A stretch of 5,755 bases of DNA, from positions 1 to 5,755 of the forward strand of contig JABJEE010000067.1 of assembly GCA_018665005.1 (NCBI GenBank), read 5' to 3'. This DNA comes from Flavobacteriales bacterium. GTDB taxonomy: Bacteria > Bacteroidota > Bacteroidia > Flavobacteriales_D > Crocinitomicaceae. Below, piece after piece: positions 1 through 5,755 of this stretch. A model generated the notes under the pieces. That model had not been told where the DNA came from, did not search any database, and saw only the letters and a list, made by a program, of their open reading frames with translations. Within the stretch, counting starts at the first letter, position 1, and each line of letters opens with the position of its first letter. The position numbers and the translations under genes are program-made.

Positions 1-66
1 AAAAAAGATTATGGCAACACGCCTTGGGGGAAGTCAATGTTTGATGACCTTTTCCGTTGGCTATAG
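1..66 (+). CDS. Probable C-terminal tail of an upstream gene (partial, function unknown)
   Basis: Frame 1 is open from the window edge to a TAG at 64-66 and gives 21 residues ending in Phe-Arg-Trp-Leu, with a Gly-Asn-Thr-Pro-Trp-Gly stretch before that. The aromatic and charged mix looks like a real protein end. Frame 2 is also open, to a TAG at 74-76, but its product is less protein-like in composition, so frame 1 is preferred. I do not recognise the family. The gap of 67 bases and a candidate promoter before the next start suggest that this gene is not in the downstream operon. The assignment is tentative because so little is visible. Confidence 0.4.
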   Translation, partial: KKDYGNTPWGKSMFDDLFRWL

Positions 67-91
67 TGTCAATTAGACTTTCTATGTCAAT
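67..91 (+). repeat. Pair of 7-base direct repeats upstream of the transporter operon
   Basis: TGTCAAT occurs at 67-73 and again at 85-91, a period of 18 bases, flanking the candidate -33 element. A short inverted pair TTAGA (73-77) / TCTAA (91-95) overlaps it. These could be regulator half-sites, but they are short and the region is AT-rich, so chance is a fair alternative. Confidence 0.2.
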
Positions 92-108
92 CTAAATCTT
101 TAAATTTG
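79..108 (+). promoter_or_regulatory. Candidate Bacteroidota sigma-A promoter for the transporter operon
   Basis: TAAATTTG at 101-108 matches the Bacteroidota -7 consensus TAnnTTTG exactly. A weaker TTTC at 79-82, 18 bases upstream, stands where the -33 TTTG/TTG element is expected. Transcription would begin around 113-117 and leave a short leader of roughly 20 bases before the ATG at 134. The match comes from reading the consensus. In AT-rich DNA such an octamer can occur by chance, but its location in the only gap before a three-gene operon favours it. Confidence 0.5.
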
Positions 109-133
109 TCCGTTCCAACGACCTGAAAATATT

Positions 134-2836
134 ATGTGGCAAGGAATTGCAAATTTCATTCTTCGTAACCGATTTCTAATACTAGGTGTAATCACCTTGA
201 TTACAGTTGGTTTCGGTTATTCTGCTCTCACTCGTCTTGAGCTTGACAATAAATATGGTATCGTTTTACCTAAGGACTCCCCTACTACAACCAATTATAA
301 TAAATTCAAAAAGCAATTTGGAGAAGATGGTAACATTTTGGTCATTGCGATTCAAACAGATTCTTTATATACAGAAACGCAACTAAAGAAATGGAAACAG
401 CTTGGTGATTCCATATTAAAATTTAAAGGAGTAGAATCAGTGCTTTCAGAGGCAGCTCCAACACTTCAAATCCTTAAAAACAATAAAGAAGAAAAGAGAT
501 TTGAGGTAGATGTGGCATTTTCTGATACCACTTTTCAAGAAAAGAGTATTGAAACGATTAAAAAAGAGGTTCGTGGAAATCCGTTTTACAAAGGTCTTTT
601 ATTTAGCGATCGAGGTGATGTATCGGTCATGATGATAGGAATAGATGAAAACTACCTATCCGATAAAAATAAATCAAAAGTCGTCTTGGATATTGAAGCC
701 TTGGCGAATAGCTACGAAAAAGATCTAGGCAAAATGCATTTCGCAGGACTCCCCTATCTTCGCGTAGTCATTGCAACCCGAATTCAAAATGAAATGTTCC
801 TATTTATAGGAGCTTCCATGTTGGTTACAGGTTTTCTACTCTATTTATTCTTCCGATCATTCCGAGTTGTTGGAATCTGTTTAACCGTTGTCACTATAGC
901 TGTAATATGGGCGATGGGAAGCATTGGAGCTATGGGATTCAAATTGTCTATTCTGATGGCCCTTATCCCTCCTCTTATGATTGTGATAGGTATACCCAAC
1001 TGTGTCTTTCTCATGACGAAGTTCCATCAGGAAATCAAAGATCATGGAAATAAAGTAAAGGCACTATCTAGGGTTATTCAAAAAATAGGAACTGCGACTT
1101 TTTTAACGAATTTATCAACTGCCTTAGGGTTTTTGACTTTTGCATTTACAAATTCAGAAAAGCTAATGGAATTTGGTATTGCAGCATCAACAAATATCAT
1201 GTTGGTCTTTGTGATTTCAATATGTATCCTACCAATTTTTGTTTCTTTTTCTAAACGGCCAAAGACCAGACACTTAAAACATCTTGACCGTAAAATAGCA
1301 ACCGGAATGCTCAACTTTATAGTTGAAAGCACGCAAAAGAGAAGAACTGTTATTTATTTAGGTACTGCAGGATTAATTTTTGTAAGTATGGTCGGGTTAT
1401 ATAAAATTGAAGCCACCGGTAATTTAACGGGAGACCTTCCGAAAGATGACCCTATAAGTAAAGATGTGAAATTCCTAGAAAAGCATTTTGGAGGTTCTAT
1501 CCCTTTTGAAATGATGATTGAATATAATGACAAAGACTTATTTAACTTTCAGGAATTCAATTCAAAAAAAATAAGTAACACATTCAACAAGCTAGAGCGT
1601 ATAGAAAATGTTCAAAAAACAATTGAGCGTGATAGTCTATTTTCGAAAAGTGTTTCTATCGTAGATTTCATCAAAGTCCTTAATATGGCTTATTATTCTA
1701 ACGATTCTTCTAAATACAGATTGAAAATCGCATCAAGAGGTATTGCCAGAGCATCATCGTCGAGAAGACAAAAAGAATACATGACAAAGCTATTCAAAGG
1801 AGATATCATTAATGGTGGCTTTTCAATCAAAGAAGTACTTGATACCAATAACAGAACGATTCGAGTGAGGTGTCAAATGAAAGATTTAGGGTCATATGAT
1901 GTTGCACAAAAAGTAAAAAAACTAAAGCAAGAGGTAAGACAAATACTAAATCCTGACTCGACGTTTATTGAATCTTGTTATAATCAAATAGCATCTAGAC
2001 CTGAATATTTAGATTCTATTTTTGAAAAAGTCCCTCAAATAAAATCATCGGTAATTCATTCACTCTCTAAAAATGATTTGGAGCTTCGGAACTTACTATA
2101 CGAAGACCGTGCTTTTCTCATTAAAGAAATGAATACAGCTGGGTTTTATCCGGTACTGCGAAATGCCATAGATAAAGAGTATTTCGATGTTACTTTTACA
2201 GGGACATCTGTAGTTGCAGCCGAAGGAACAAAGTATTTGGTAAAAAATTTAATCACCAGTTTAATTTTCGCTGTTATTTCAATTGGAATCCTAATGGCCA
2301 TTTTATTTAGATCTTGGAGGATGGTGGTCATATCTATGATTCCAAATATTATCCCTCTTCTTTTTACAGGTGGAATAATGGGATGGTTTGGCATCCCCTT
2401 AAAACCTTCAACTCTTTTGGTTTTTAGTATTGCATTTGGGATATCAGTAGATGACACCATCCATTATTTGGCAAAATATAGGCAGGAGCTAAAAAACAAT
2501 GAATGGGACCTAAAAACATGTATCAATAATGCAACACGAGAAGCGGGTCTGGGAATGTTCTACACTTCCATTGTTTTGTTTTCAGGCTTTTCTGTTTTTA
2601 CATTTTCTCAGTTTGGAGGAACCCAAGCATTAGGCCTCTTGGTATCTATAACTTTACTCGTAGCCATGTTAACCAACTTAATGGTTCTGCCATCACTACT
2701 TCTTTCTCTTGACAAGTATTTAACTACAAGATCTTTTAAAGAACCTTATTTTGATGCCTACGAGGGAGATTCAGAAACAGAATGGGATGATCTTTCTATT
2801 GAAAAGAACAACCCTATCGAAAACAAAAAGAAATAA
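134..2836 (+). CDS. RND superfamily (MMPL/Patched-like) membrane transporter, 900 aa
   Basis: Inner-membrane protein with the duplicated RND layout. TM1 lies at about residues 14-32, a first extracytoplasmic domain at about 35-216, TM2-TM6 at about 221-369, TM7 at about 405-423, a second extracytoplasmic domain at about 425-704, TM8-TM12 at about 706-858, and an acidic cytoplasmic tail ends in three lysines. The TM10 motif Gly-Ile-Ser-Val-Asp-Asp (769-774) followed by Thr-Ile-His-Tyr is the GxxxD-type proton-relay signature of the superfamily. The matching TM4 site reads Gly-Ile-Pro-Asn-Cys (286-290) and has no acidic residue. The second extracytoplasmic domain is about 100 residues longer than the first. 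Family members move lipids, hopanoids or other hydrophobic molecules by proton motive force; the substrate here is unknown. The ATG at 134 suits TM1 placement; upstream DNA has no clear Shine-Dalgarno. The TAA shares its last base with the next gene's ATG. The class is secure, the substrate is not. Confidence 0.93.
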   Translation: MWQGIANFILRNRFLILGVITLITVGFGYSALTRLELDNKYGIVLPKDSPTTTNYNKFKKQFGEDGNILVIAIQTDSLYTETQLKKWKQLGDSILKFKGVESVLSEAAPTLQILKNNKEEKRFEVDVAFSDTTFQEKSIETIKKEVRGNPFYKGLLFSDRGDVSVMMIGIDENYLSDKNKSKVVLDIEALANSYEKDLGKMHFAGLPYLRVVIATRIQNEMFLFIGASMLVTGFLLYLFFRSFRVVGICLTVVTIAVIWAMGSIGAMGFKLSILMALIPPLMIVIGIPNCVFLMTKFHQEIKDHGNKVKALSRVIQKIGTATFLTNLSTALGFLTFAFTNSEKLMEFGIAASTNIMLVFVISICILPIFVSFSKRPKTRHLKHLDRKIATGMLNFIVESTQKRRTVIYLGTAGLIFVSMVGLYKIEATGNLTGDLPKDDPISKDVKFLEKHFGGSIPFEMMIEYNDKDLFNFQEFNSKKISNTFNKLERIENVQKTIERDSLFSKSVSIVDFIKVLNMAYYSNDSSKYRLKIASRGIARASSSRRQKEYMTKLFKGDIINGGFSIKEVLDTNNRTIRVRCQMKDLGSYDVAQKVKKLKQEVRQILNPDSTFIESCYNQIASRPEYLDSIFEKVPQIKSSVIHSLSKNDLELRNLLYEDRAFLIKEMNTAGFYPVLRNAIDKEYFDVTFTGTSVVAAEGTKYLVKNLITSLIFAVISIGILMAILFRSWRMVVISMIPNIIPLLFTGGIMGWFGIPLKPSTLLVFSIAFGISVDDTIHYLAKYRQELKNNEWDLKTCINNATREAGLGMFYTSIVLFSGFSVFTFSQFGGTQALGLLVSITLLVAMLTNLMVLPSLLLSLDKYLTTRSFKEPYFDAYEGDSETEWDDLSIEKNNPIENKKK

Positions 2837-3702
2837 TGAAAGGAATTATACTTGCTGGAGGATCAGGAACTCGGCTTCACCCACTCACTTTGGCTGTCAG
2901 TAAACAACTGATGCCTGTGTTTGACAAACCCATGATCTACTATCCATTATCGACATTAATGCGAGCAGGGATAAATGAAATTTTAATCATTTCTACACCT
3001 CATGACATACCTAATTTTAAAAAACTATTAGGAAATGGCGAAAATATAGGCTGTAAGTTTGAATATGCGATACAAGAAAAACCAAATGGTTTGGCACAAG
3101 CCTTTGTCATTGGTGAGGATTTTATTGGAAAAGACAATGTCTCTTTGATTCTCGGAGACAATATATTTTATGGTGGAGAAATGGAAAATATGCTCACTTC
3201 GCACAATGACCCAAATGGAGGAGTGATTTTTGCATATCATGTAAAAGATCCCGAAAGATACGGTGTAGTTGATTTTGACGACAACATGAATGCAATTTCC
3301 ATTGAGGAAAAACCAAAAGTCCCAAAGTCCAACTATGCAGTTCCTGGTTTGTACTTTTATGACAATTCCGTGATTGAAATTGCAAAAAACATACAACCGT
3401 CTGCTAGGGGGGAATATGAAATCAGTGATGTTAATGCAGAATACCTAAGAATGGGAAAACTTAAAGTTGGTGTATTAGATCGAGGAACGGCATGGCTCGA
3501 TACGGGAACATTCAATTCCTTAATGCAAGCTTCACAATTCGTTCAAGTCATTGAAGAACGACAGGGATTAAAGGTTGGTTGTATTGAAGAAATCGCCTAT
3601 AAAAAAGGGTTTATTAATAAGCAACAGCTCATAGATATCGCACAACCTTTAATCAAAAGTGGTTACGGCTCATATTTATTAGAAATGACAAAAGGCAAAT
3701 GA
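2836..3702 (+). CDS. rfbA: Glucose-1-phosphate thymidylyltransferase (RmlA/RfbA)
   Basis: Cytoplasmic enzyme that joins dTTP and glucose-1-phosphate to give dTDP-glucose and pyrophosphate, the first step towards dTDP-rhamnose and other deoxysugars. At 288 residues it has the normal family length and appears complete. The nucleotide-binding signature Leu-Ala-Gly-Gly-Ser-Gly-Thr-Arg-Leu is at 6-14, and Ser-Lys-Gln-Leu-Met-Pro-Val at 22-28 carries the conserved lysine. Gly-Asp-Asn at 107-109 and Trp-Leu-Asp-Thr-Gly at 220-224 hold the two metal-binding aspartates (108 and 222). Glu-Glu-Lys-Pro at 157-160 and Gly-Glu-Tyr-Glu-Ile-Ser-Asp at 192-198 are also typical. The ATG overlaps the transporter's stop by one base (TAATG), and the end overlaps the next start by four (ATGA), which points to translational coupling. 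The upstream A-rich stretch is the only ribosome-binding signal seen. The rmlB, rmlC and rmlD partners are not in this window. Confidence 0.96.
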   Translation: MKGIILAGGSGTRLHPLTLAVSKQLMPVFDKPMIYYPLSTLMRAGINEILIISTPHDIPNFKKLLGNGENIGCKFEYAIQEKPNGLAQAFVIGEDFIGKDNVSLILGDNIFYGGEMENMLTSHNDPNGGVIFAYHVKDPERYGVVDFDDNMNAISIEEKPKVPKSNYAVPGLYFYDNSVIEIAKNIQPSARGEYEISDVNAEYLRMGKLKVGVLDRGTAWLDTGTFNSLMQASQFVQVIEERQGLKVGCIEEIAYKKGFINKQQLIDIAQPLIKSGYGSYLLEMTKGK

Positions 3703-4664
3703 TTCTATCATCTCAATACATTGATTTGATTCAAGAAGAGCTTAAACAGCTTCATATTCCTGATTCACCTGACAATCTATATGCTCCTATTAGCTATTTT
3801 CTGAATTTGAAAGGAAAAAAAATACGTCCCATTTTAACCTTATTGTCTGCAGAACTATTTAATGGGAATATAAATCATGCAAAGCATGCTGCATTGGCTG
3901 TTGAAATTTTTCATAATTTCACCTTGATCCATGACGACATCATGGATGAGGCACCATTGAGACGAGGAAAACCGACCGTTCATGAAAAATGGAATACCAA
4001 TATTGCCATTTTATCTGGAGACGTGTTAATGATTAAGGCATATGAACAACTTGCACTGTGTCCTCCCTCAGCACTACCCGGTTTAATATCGTTATTCAAT
4101 AGAACGGCTATAGAAGTATGTGAAGGACAACAAATGGATATGGATTTTGAGACTCGAGATCAAGTGGCTCATGATGAATATATTCAAATGATTAAGCTTA
4201 AAACCTCGGTTCTCTTAGGATGCGCCCTTGAAATGGGTGCTATTTTATGTAATACATCATTGAAGAATAGAACAGAAATCTATCAATTTGGAGTGAATAT
4301 TGGTATTGCTTTTCAAATCCAAGATGACATTTTGGATCTCTACGGCACTGGTGAAAAGGTTGGGAAACAAGTTGGAGGTGATATTTTGGCCAATAAAAAC
4401 ACACTACTCAGTATCTTCGCGGAAACCAATGCAAATGAAGTACAACTCTCAGAACTCAAAAAGTTGAAATTTGAAAAAAATGCGGCTTTAAAAATCAGTA
4501 GAACCAAATCTATTTTTGATGAGTTAGAGGTCAAATCAAAGTGCAATCAAGTCATGCAAGACTATTATCAAAAGGCTCTGCATCATTTCGATGCTATTCA
4601 AACCGAAAATAAAAACACGGCACTTCTGGACTTGACAGATGCGCTAATGAAAAGAGATTTTTAA
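3699..4664 (+). CDS. Trans-isoprenyl diphosphate synthase (polyprenyl synthetase family, probably short-chain)
   Basis: Cytoplasmic enzyme that condenses isopentenyl diphosphate with allylic diphosphates to build linear prenyl diphosphates. The 321 residues are the usual length. Visible motifs are Gly-Lys-Lys-Ile-Arg-Pro (39-44, IPP binding), the first aspartate-rich motif Asp-Asp-Ile-Met-Asp (79-83) with Arg-Arg at 88-89, Lys-Thr at 168-169, Phe-Gln at 205-206, the second aspartate-rich motif Asp-Asp-Ile-Leu-Asp (209-213), and Gly-Lys-Gln-Val-Gly-Gly-Asp (222-228). Phe74 lies five residues before the first motif and that motif has no two-residue insertion. In this family the pattern goes with type I geranylgeranyl diphosphate synthases, whereas long-chain IspB-type enzymes have a small residue there. 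Product length of C15-C20 is therefore inferred, not proven. It is the last gene of the operon; its ATG lies inside the rfbA stop, with AAAGG three bases upstream. No clear stem-loop terminator follows. Confidence 0.94.
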   Translation: MILSSQYIDLIQEELKQLHIPDSPDNLYAPISYFLNLKGKKIRPILTLLSAELFNGNINHAKHAALAVEIFHNFTLIHDDIMDEAPLRRGKPTVHEKWNTNIAILSGDVLMIKAYEQLALCPPSALPGLISLFNRTAIEVCEGQQMDMDFETRDQVAHDEYIQMIKLKTSVLLGCALEMGAILCNTSLKNRTEIYQFGVNIGIAFQIQDDILDLYGTGEKVGKQVGGDILANKNTLLSIFAETNANEVQLSELKKLKFEKNAALKISRTKSIFDELEVKSKCNQVMQDYYQKALHHFDAIQTENKNTALLDLTDALMKRDF

Positions 4665-4678
4665 CCCCCTTTATATTT

Positions 4679-4707
4679 TTTCAAATGAGATAAAATCCTT
4701 ATATTTG
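4679..4707 (+). promoter_or_regulatory. Candidate Bacteroidota sigma-A promoter for the secreted protein gene
   Basis: TATATTTG at 4700-4707 fits TAnnTTTG exactly, and TTTC at 4679-4682 lies 17 bases upstream at the -33 position. Transcription would start near 4712-4716 and leave a leader of under 20 bases. The arrangement is nearly the same as that of the candidate upstream of the transporter. The sequence between the prenyl synthase stop and this point holds a C-run followed by a T-rich stretch but no hairpin, so readthrough from the operon is also possible. Confidence 0.5.
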
Positions 4708-4730
4708 GTATTCAAAATTAAAGTATCAAT

Positions 4731-5755
4731 ATGAAAAAATTCTATCTTTTAACACTTTCTGCCTTAACAGCTATAGCTGTAAATGCGCAGAAAAATGGCC
4801 CTAGCGTCAAAAAACAAAAGGTTTTTGCAGTAGAGCAACAACCAAATCAAAAACCTGCTAACACTGAGAAAGCAACTATCTGGGAAAGTGATTTTTCTGA
4901 TGCTGCTGATTGGGCTGTCGCTCATGATGCTGCTGATTGTAGTCTTGACTTCTCAATTGGTTCTGTTTCGTGTGCTGGTGATTACCCAATTGGTGACATT
5001 GCATCAACCACAGCATCTAATGGATGGGCTATGGTGGATTCTGACCTTTATGGTGGGGCTACTGGTGGTAACGAAGTTGAAGATTCATGGTTGACTATGG
5101 CTGTTCCTGTTGATCTTTCAGCTTATCCAAACGTAATCATCGAATTCGAAACATACTATCGAGCATATAGCTATGAAAAGCCGTTTATAGTAGTTGGTGT
5201 TGGTGATGGTGCAGGTAATGTGACATGGCCTACTGATTTAAATCCTGATTATGATGAATCAACTAATCCAAACGTTTATGCTGCTTTACCAGCAAACGTA
5301 GACAACCCTACAGCTAATCCATACAAAGTTCAGATTGACATTTCTGCTGCTGCTGGTGGACAGAGTGAAGTTTACATCCGATTTAATTGGACAGGAACTT
5401 GGGGATATGCTTGGTTTATTGATGATTTCAAAATCTTAGAGCAACCTGAAAATGATGTAGTACTCAATACAGAAGTTTTTGTAGGAGTGAATAACGAAGG
5501 AATTGAGTATGGAAGAACACCTATTACTCAATTAGATGATTCTTATGAAGTTGCTGCTTATGGCGTTAACTTTGGTTCAACTACTCAAACCAATGTTGCT
5601 GTTGATGTTGATTTCGGATCTATTTCCTACAATTATGCTGTTGGCGACGTATTATCGACTGATGAGATTGTGGTTTCAAATATCGAAACTCCTACTCTTG
5701 CAGTTGGACTTTACGAAGGAACATATACAGTTTCTTCTACAGAAGAAGTTGTTGG
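4731..5755 (+). CDS. Secreted jelly-roll domain protein, N-terminal 341 codons (runs off the window)
   Basis: The frame is open from ATG 4731 to the window edge, so the C-terminus is not seen. Residues 1-19 form a Sec signal peptide (Lys-Lys, hydrophobic core, cleavage after Val-Asn-Ala before Gln20). A Lys/Gln/Pro-rich linker covers about 20-50. Residues about 51-237 resemble a MAM or choice-of-anchor-J jelly-roll domain: it opens with Trp-Glu-Ser-Asp-Phe-Ser and closes with Trp-Phe-Ile-Asp-Asp-Phe-Lys-Ile (228-235). From about 240 a beta-rich, Val/Asn/Gly-rich segment suggests an Ig-like or CARDB-like domain. The only two cysteines seen (70 and 81) could form a disulfide. Alanine is mostly GCT and valine mostly GTT, unlike the upstream genes, which hints at strong expression. 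Bacteroidota proteins of this type often end in a type IX secretion sorting domain, which cannot be checked here. Exact function is unknown; adhesion or glycan binding is a guess. Confidence 0.85.
   Translation, partial: MKKFYLLTLSALTAIAVNAQKNGPSVKKQKVFAVEQQPNQKPANTEKATIWESDFSDAADWAVAHDAADCSLDFSIGSVSCAGDYPIGDIASTTASNGWAMVDSDLYGGATGGNEVEDSWLTMAVPVDLSAYPNVIIEFETYYRAYSYEKPFIVVGVGDGAGNVTWPTDLNPDYDESTNPNVYAALPANVDNPTANPYKVQIDISAAAGGQSEVYIRFNWTGTWGYAWFIDDFKILEQPENDVVLNTEVFVGVNNEGIEYGRTPITQLDDSYEVAAYGVNFGSTTQTNVAVDVDFGSISYNYAVGDVLSTDEIVVSNIETPTLAVGLYEGTYTVSSTEEVV
4898..4939 (+). repeat. 15-base perfect direct repeat inside the secreted protein gene
   Basis: TGATGCTGCTGATTG occurs at 4898-4912 and at 4925-4939, a period of 27 bases, which is nine codons in frame. 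Each copy encodes Asp-Ala-Ala-Asp (residues 57-60 and 66-69), followed by Trp in the first and Cys in the second. This may be a small in-frame duplication that has since diverged, or convergence from strong GCT/GAT codon use. Confidence 0.7.

Noticed and set aside
11..76. Alternative frame 2 reading of the left edge, with an ATG at 11 and a stop at 74-76
   Set aside because: It gives at most 21 codons, has no ribosome-binding context, and is less protein-like than frame 1, which ends at 66.
2146..2460. A 104-codon open frame on the - strand
   Set aside because: It lies opposite the conserved TM8-TM10 region of the transporter. Its hydrophobic character mirrors the membrane-helix codons on the other strand, and no promoter or start context supports it.
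3028..3396. A 122-codon open frame on the - strand
   Set aside because: It lies wholly inside rfbA, which has full-length conserved motifs, and its product is rich in Cys, His, Phe and Trp without any recognisable motif. It is a shadow frame.
4665..4699. Possible rho-independent terminator after the prenyl synthase
   Set aside because: There is a C-run followed by a T-rich stretch, but no G-rich partner to form a stem, so no hairpin can be supported.
4888..5094. A 68-codon hydrophobic + strand frame that looks like a small membrane protein
   Set aside because: It is the shifted frame of the secreted protein gene; its Leu/Val runs come from the GCTGCTGAT-type codons. The frame beginning at 4731 has a signal peptide and stays open to the window edge.
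1..5755. A defence system, mobile element or CRISPR array
   Set aside because: All substantial open frames are explained by transporter, sugar-nucleotide, isoprenoid and secreted-protein families. No spaced repeat array, transposase, terminal inverted repeats or integrase motif is visible.

Overview
The window looks like chromosomal DNA of a member of Bacteroidota, most likely a flavobacterium-like lineage (order Flavobacteriales). The evidence is an AT-rich composition, start codons preceded by A-rich DNA with little Shine-Dalgarno character, two intergenic matches to the Bacteroidota -7 promoter element TAnnTTTG, and a secreted protein whose signal peptide ends in the Asn-Ala-Gln cleavage context common in this phylum. 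The genus cannot be fixed from this stretch.

Layout: bases 1-66 probably hold the last codons of an upstream gene. A 67-base gap with a candidate promoter follows. Bases 134-4664 carry three genes on the + strand with overlapping ends: a 900-residue RND/MMPL-type membrane transporter, a 288-residue glucose-1-phosphate thymidylyltransferase (RmlA/RfbA) and a 321-residue trans-isoprenyl diphosphate synthase. The joins are TAATG (1-base overlap) and ATGA (4-base overlap), so they are very likely one operon with coupled translation. A 66-base gap with a second candidate promoter leads to a large secreted protein gene that starts at 4731 and runs off the end of the window. No convincing genes lie on the - strand.

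How the genes may work together: RmlA makes dTDP-glucose for deoxysugar synthesis (for example dTDP-rhamnose in surface glycans). The prenyl synthase makes an allylic diphosphate, probably C15-C20, for carotenoids, quinones or as a precursor of longer carriers. The transporter belongs to a superfamily that often moves lipids or hydrophobic molecules. A shared role in building the cell envelope is an inference from gene order, not something the sequence proves. The last gene encodes an exported protein with a jelly-roll (MAM/choice-of-anchor-J-like) domain followed by a beta-rich domain. It has its own promoter and a different codon preference, so it is probably a separate transcription unit.

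I see no CRISPR array, tRNA, rRNA, insertion sequence, phage gene or recognisable defence system. The points most worth a second look are the asymmetry between the two halves of the transporter, the extra segment in its second extracytoplasmic domain, and the unusual three-gene grouping.
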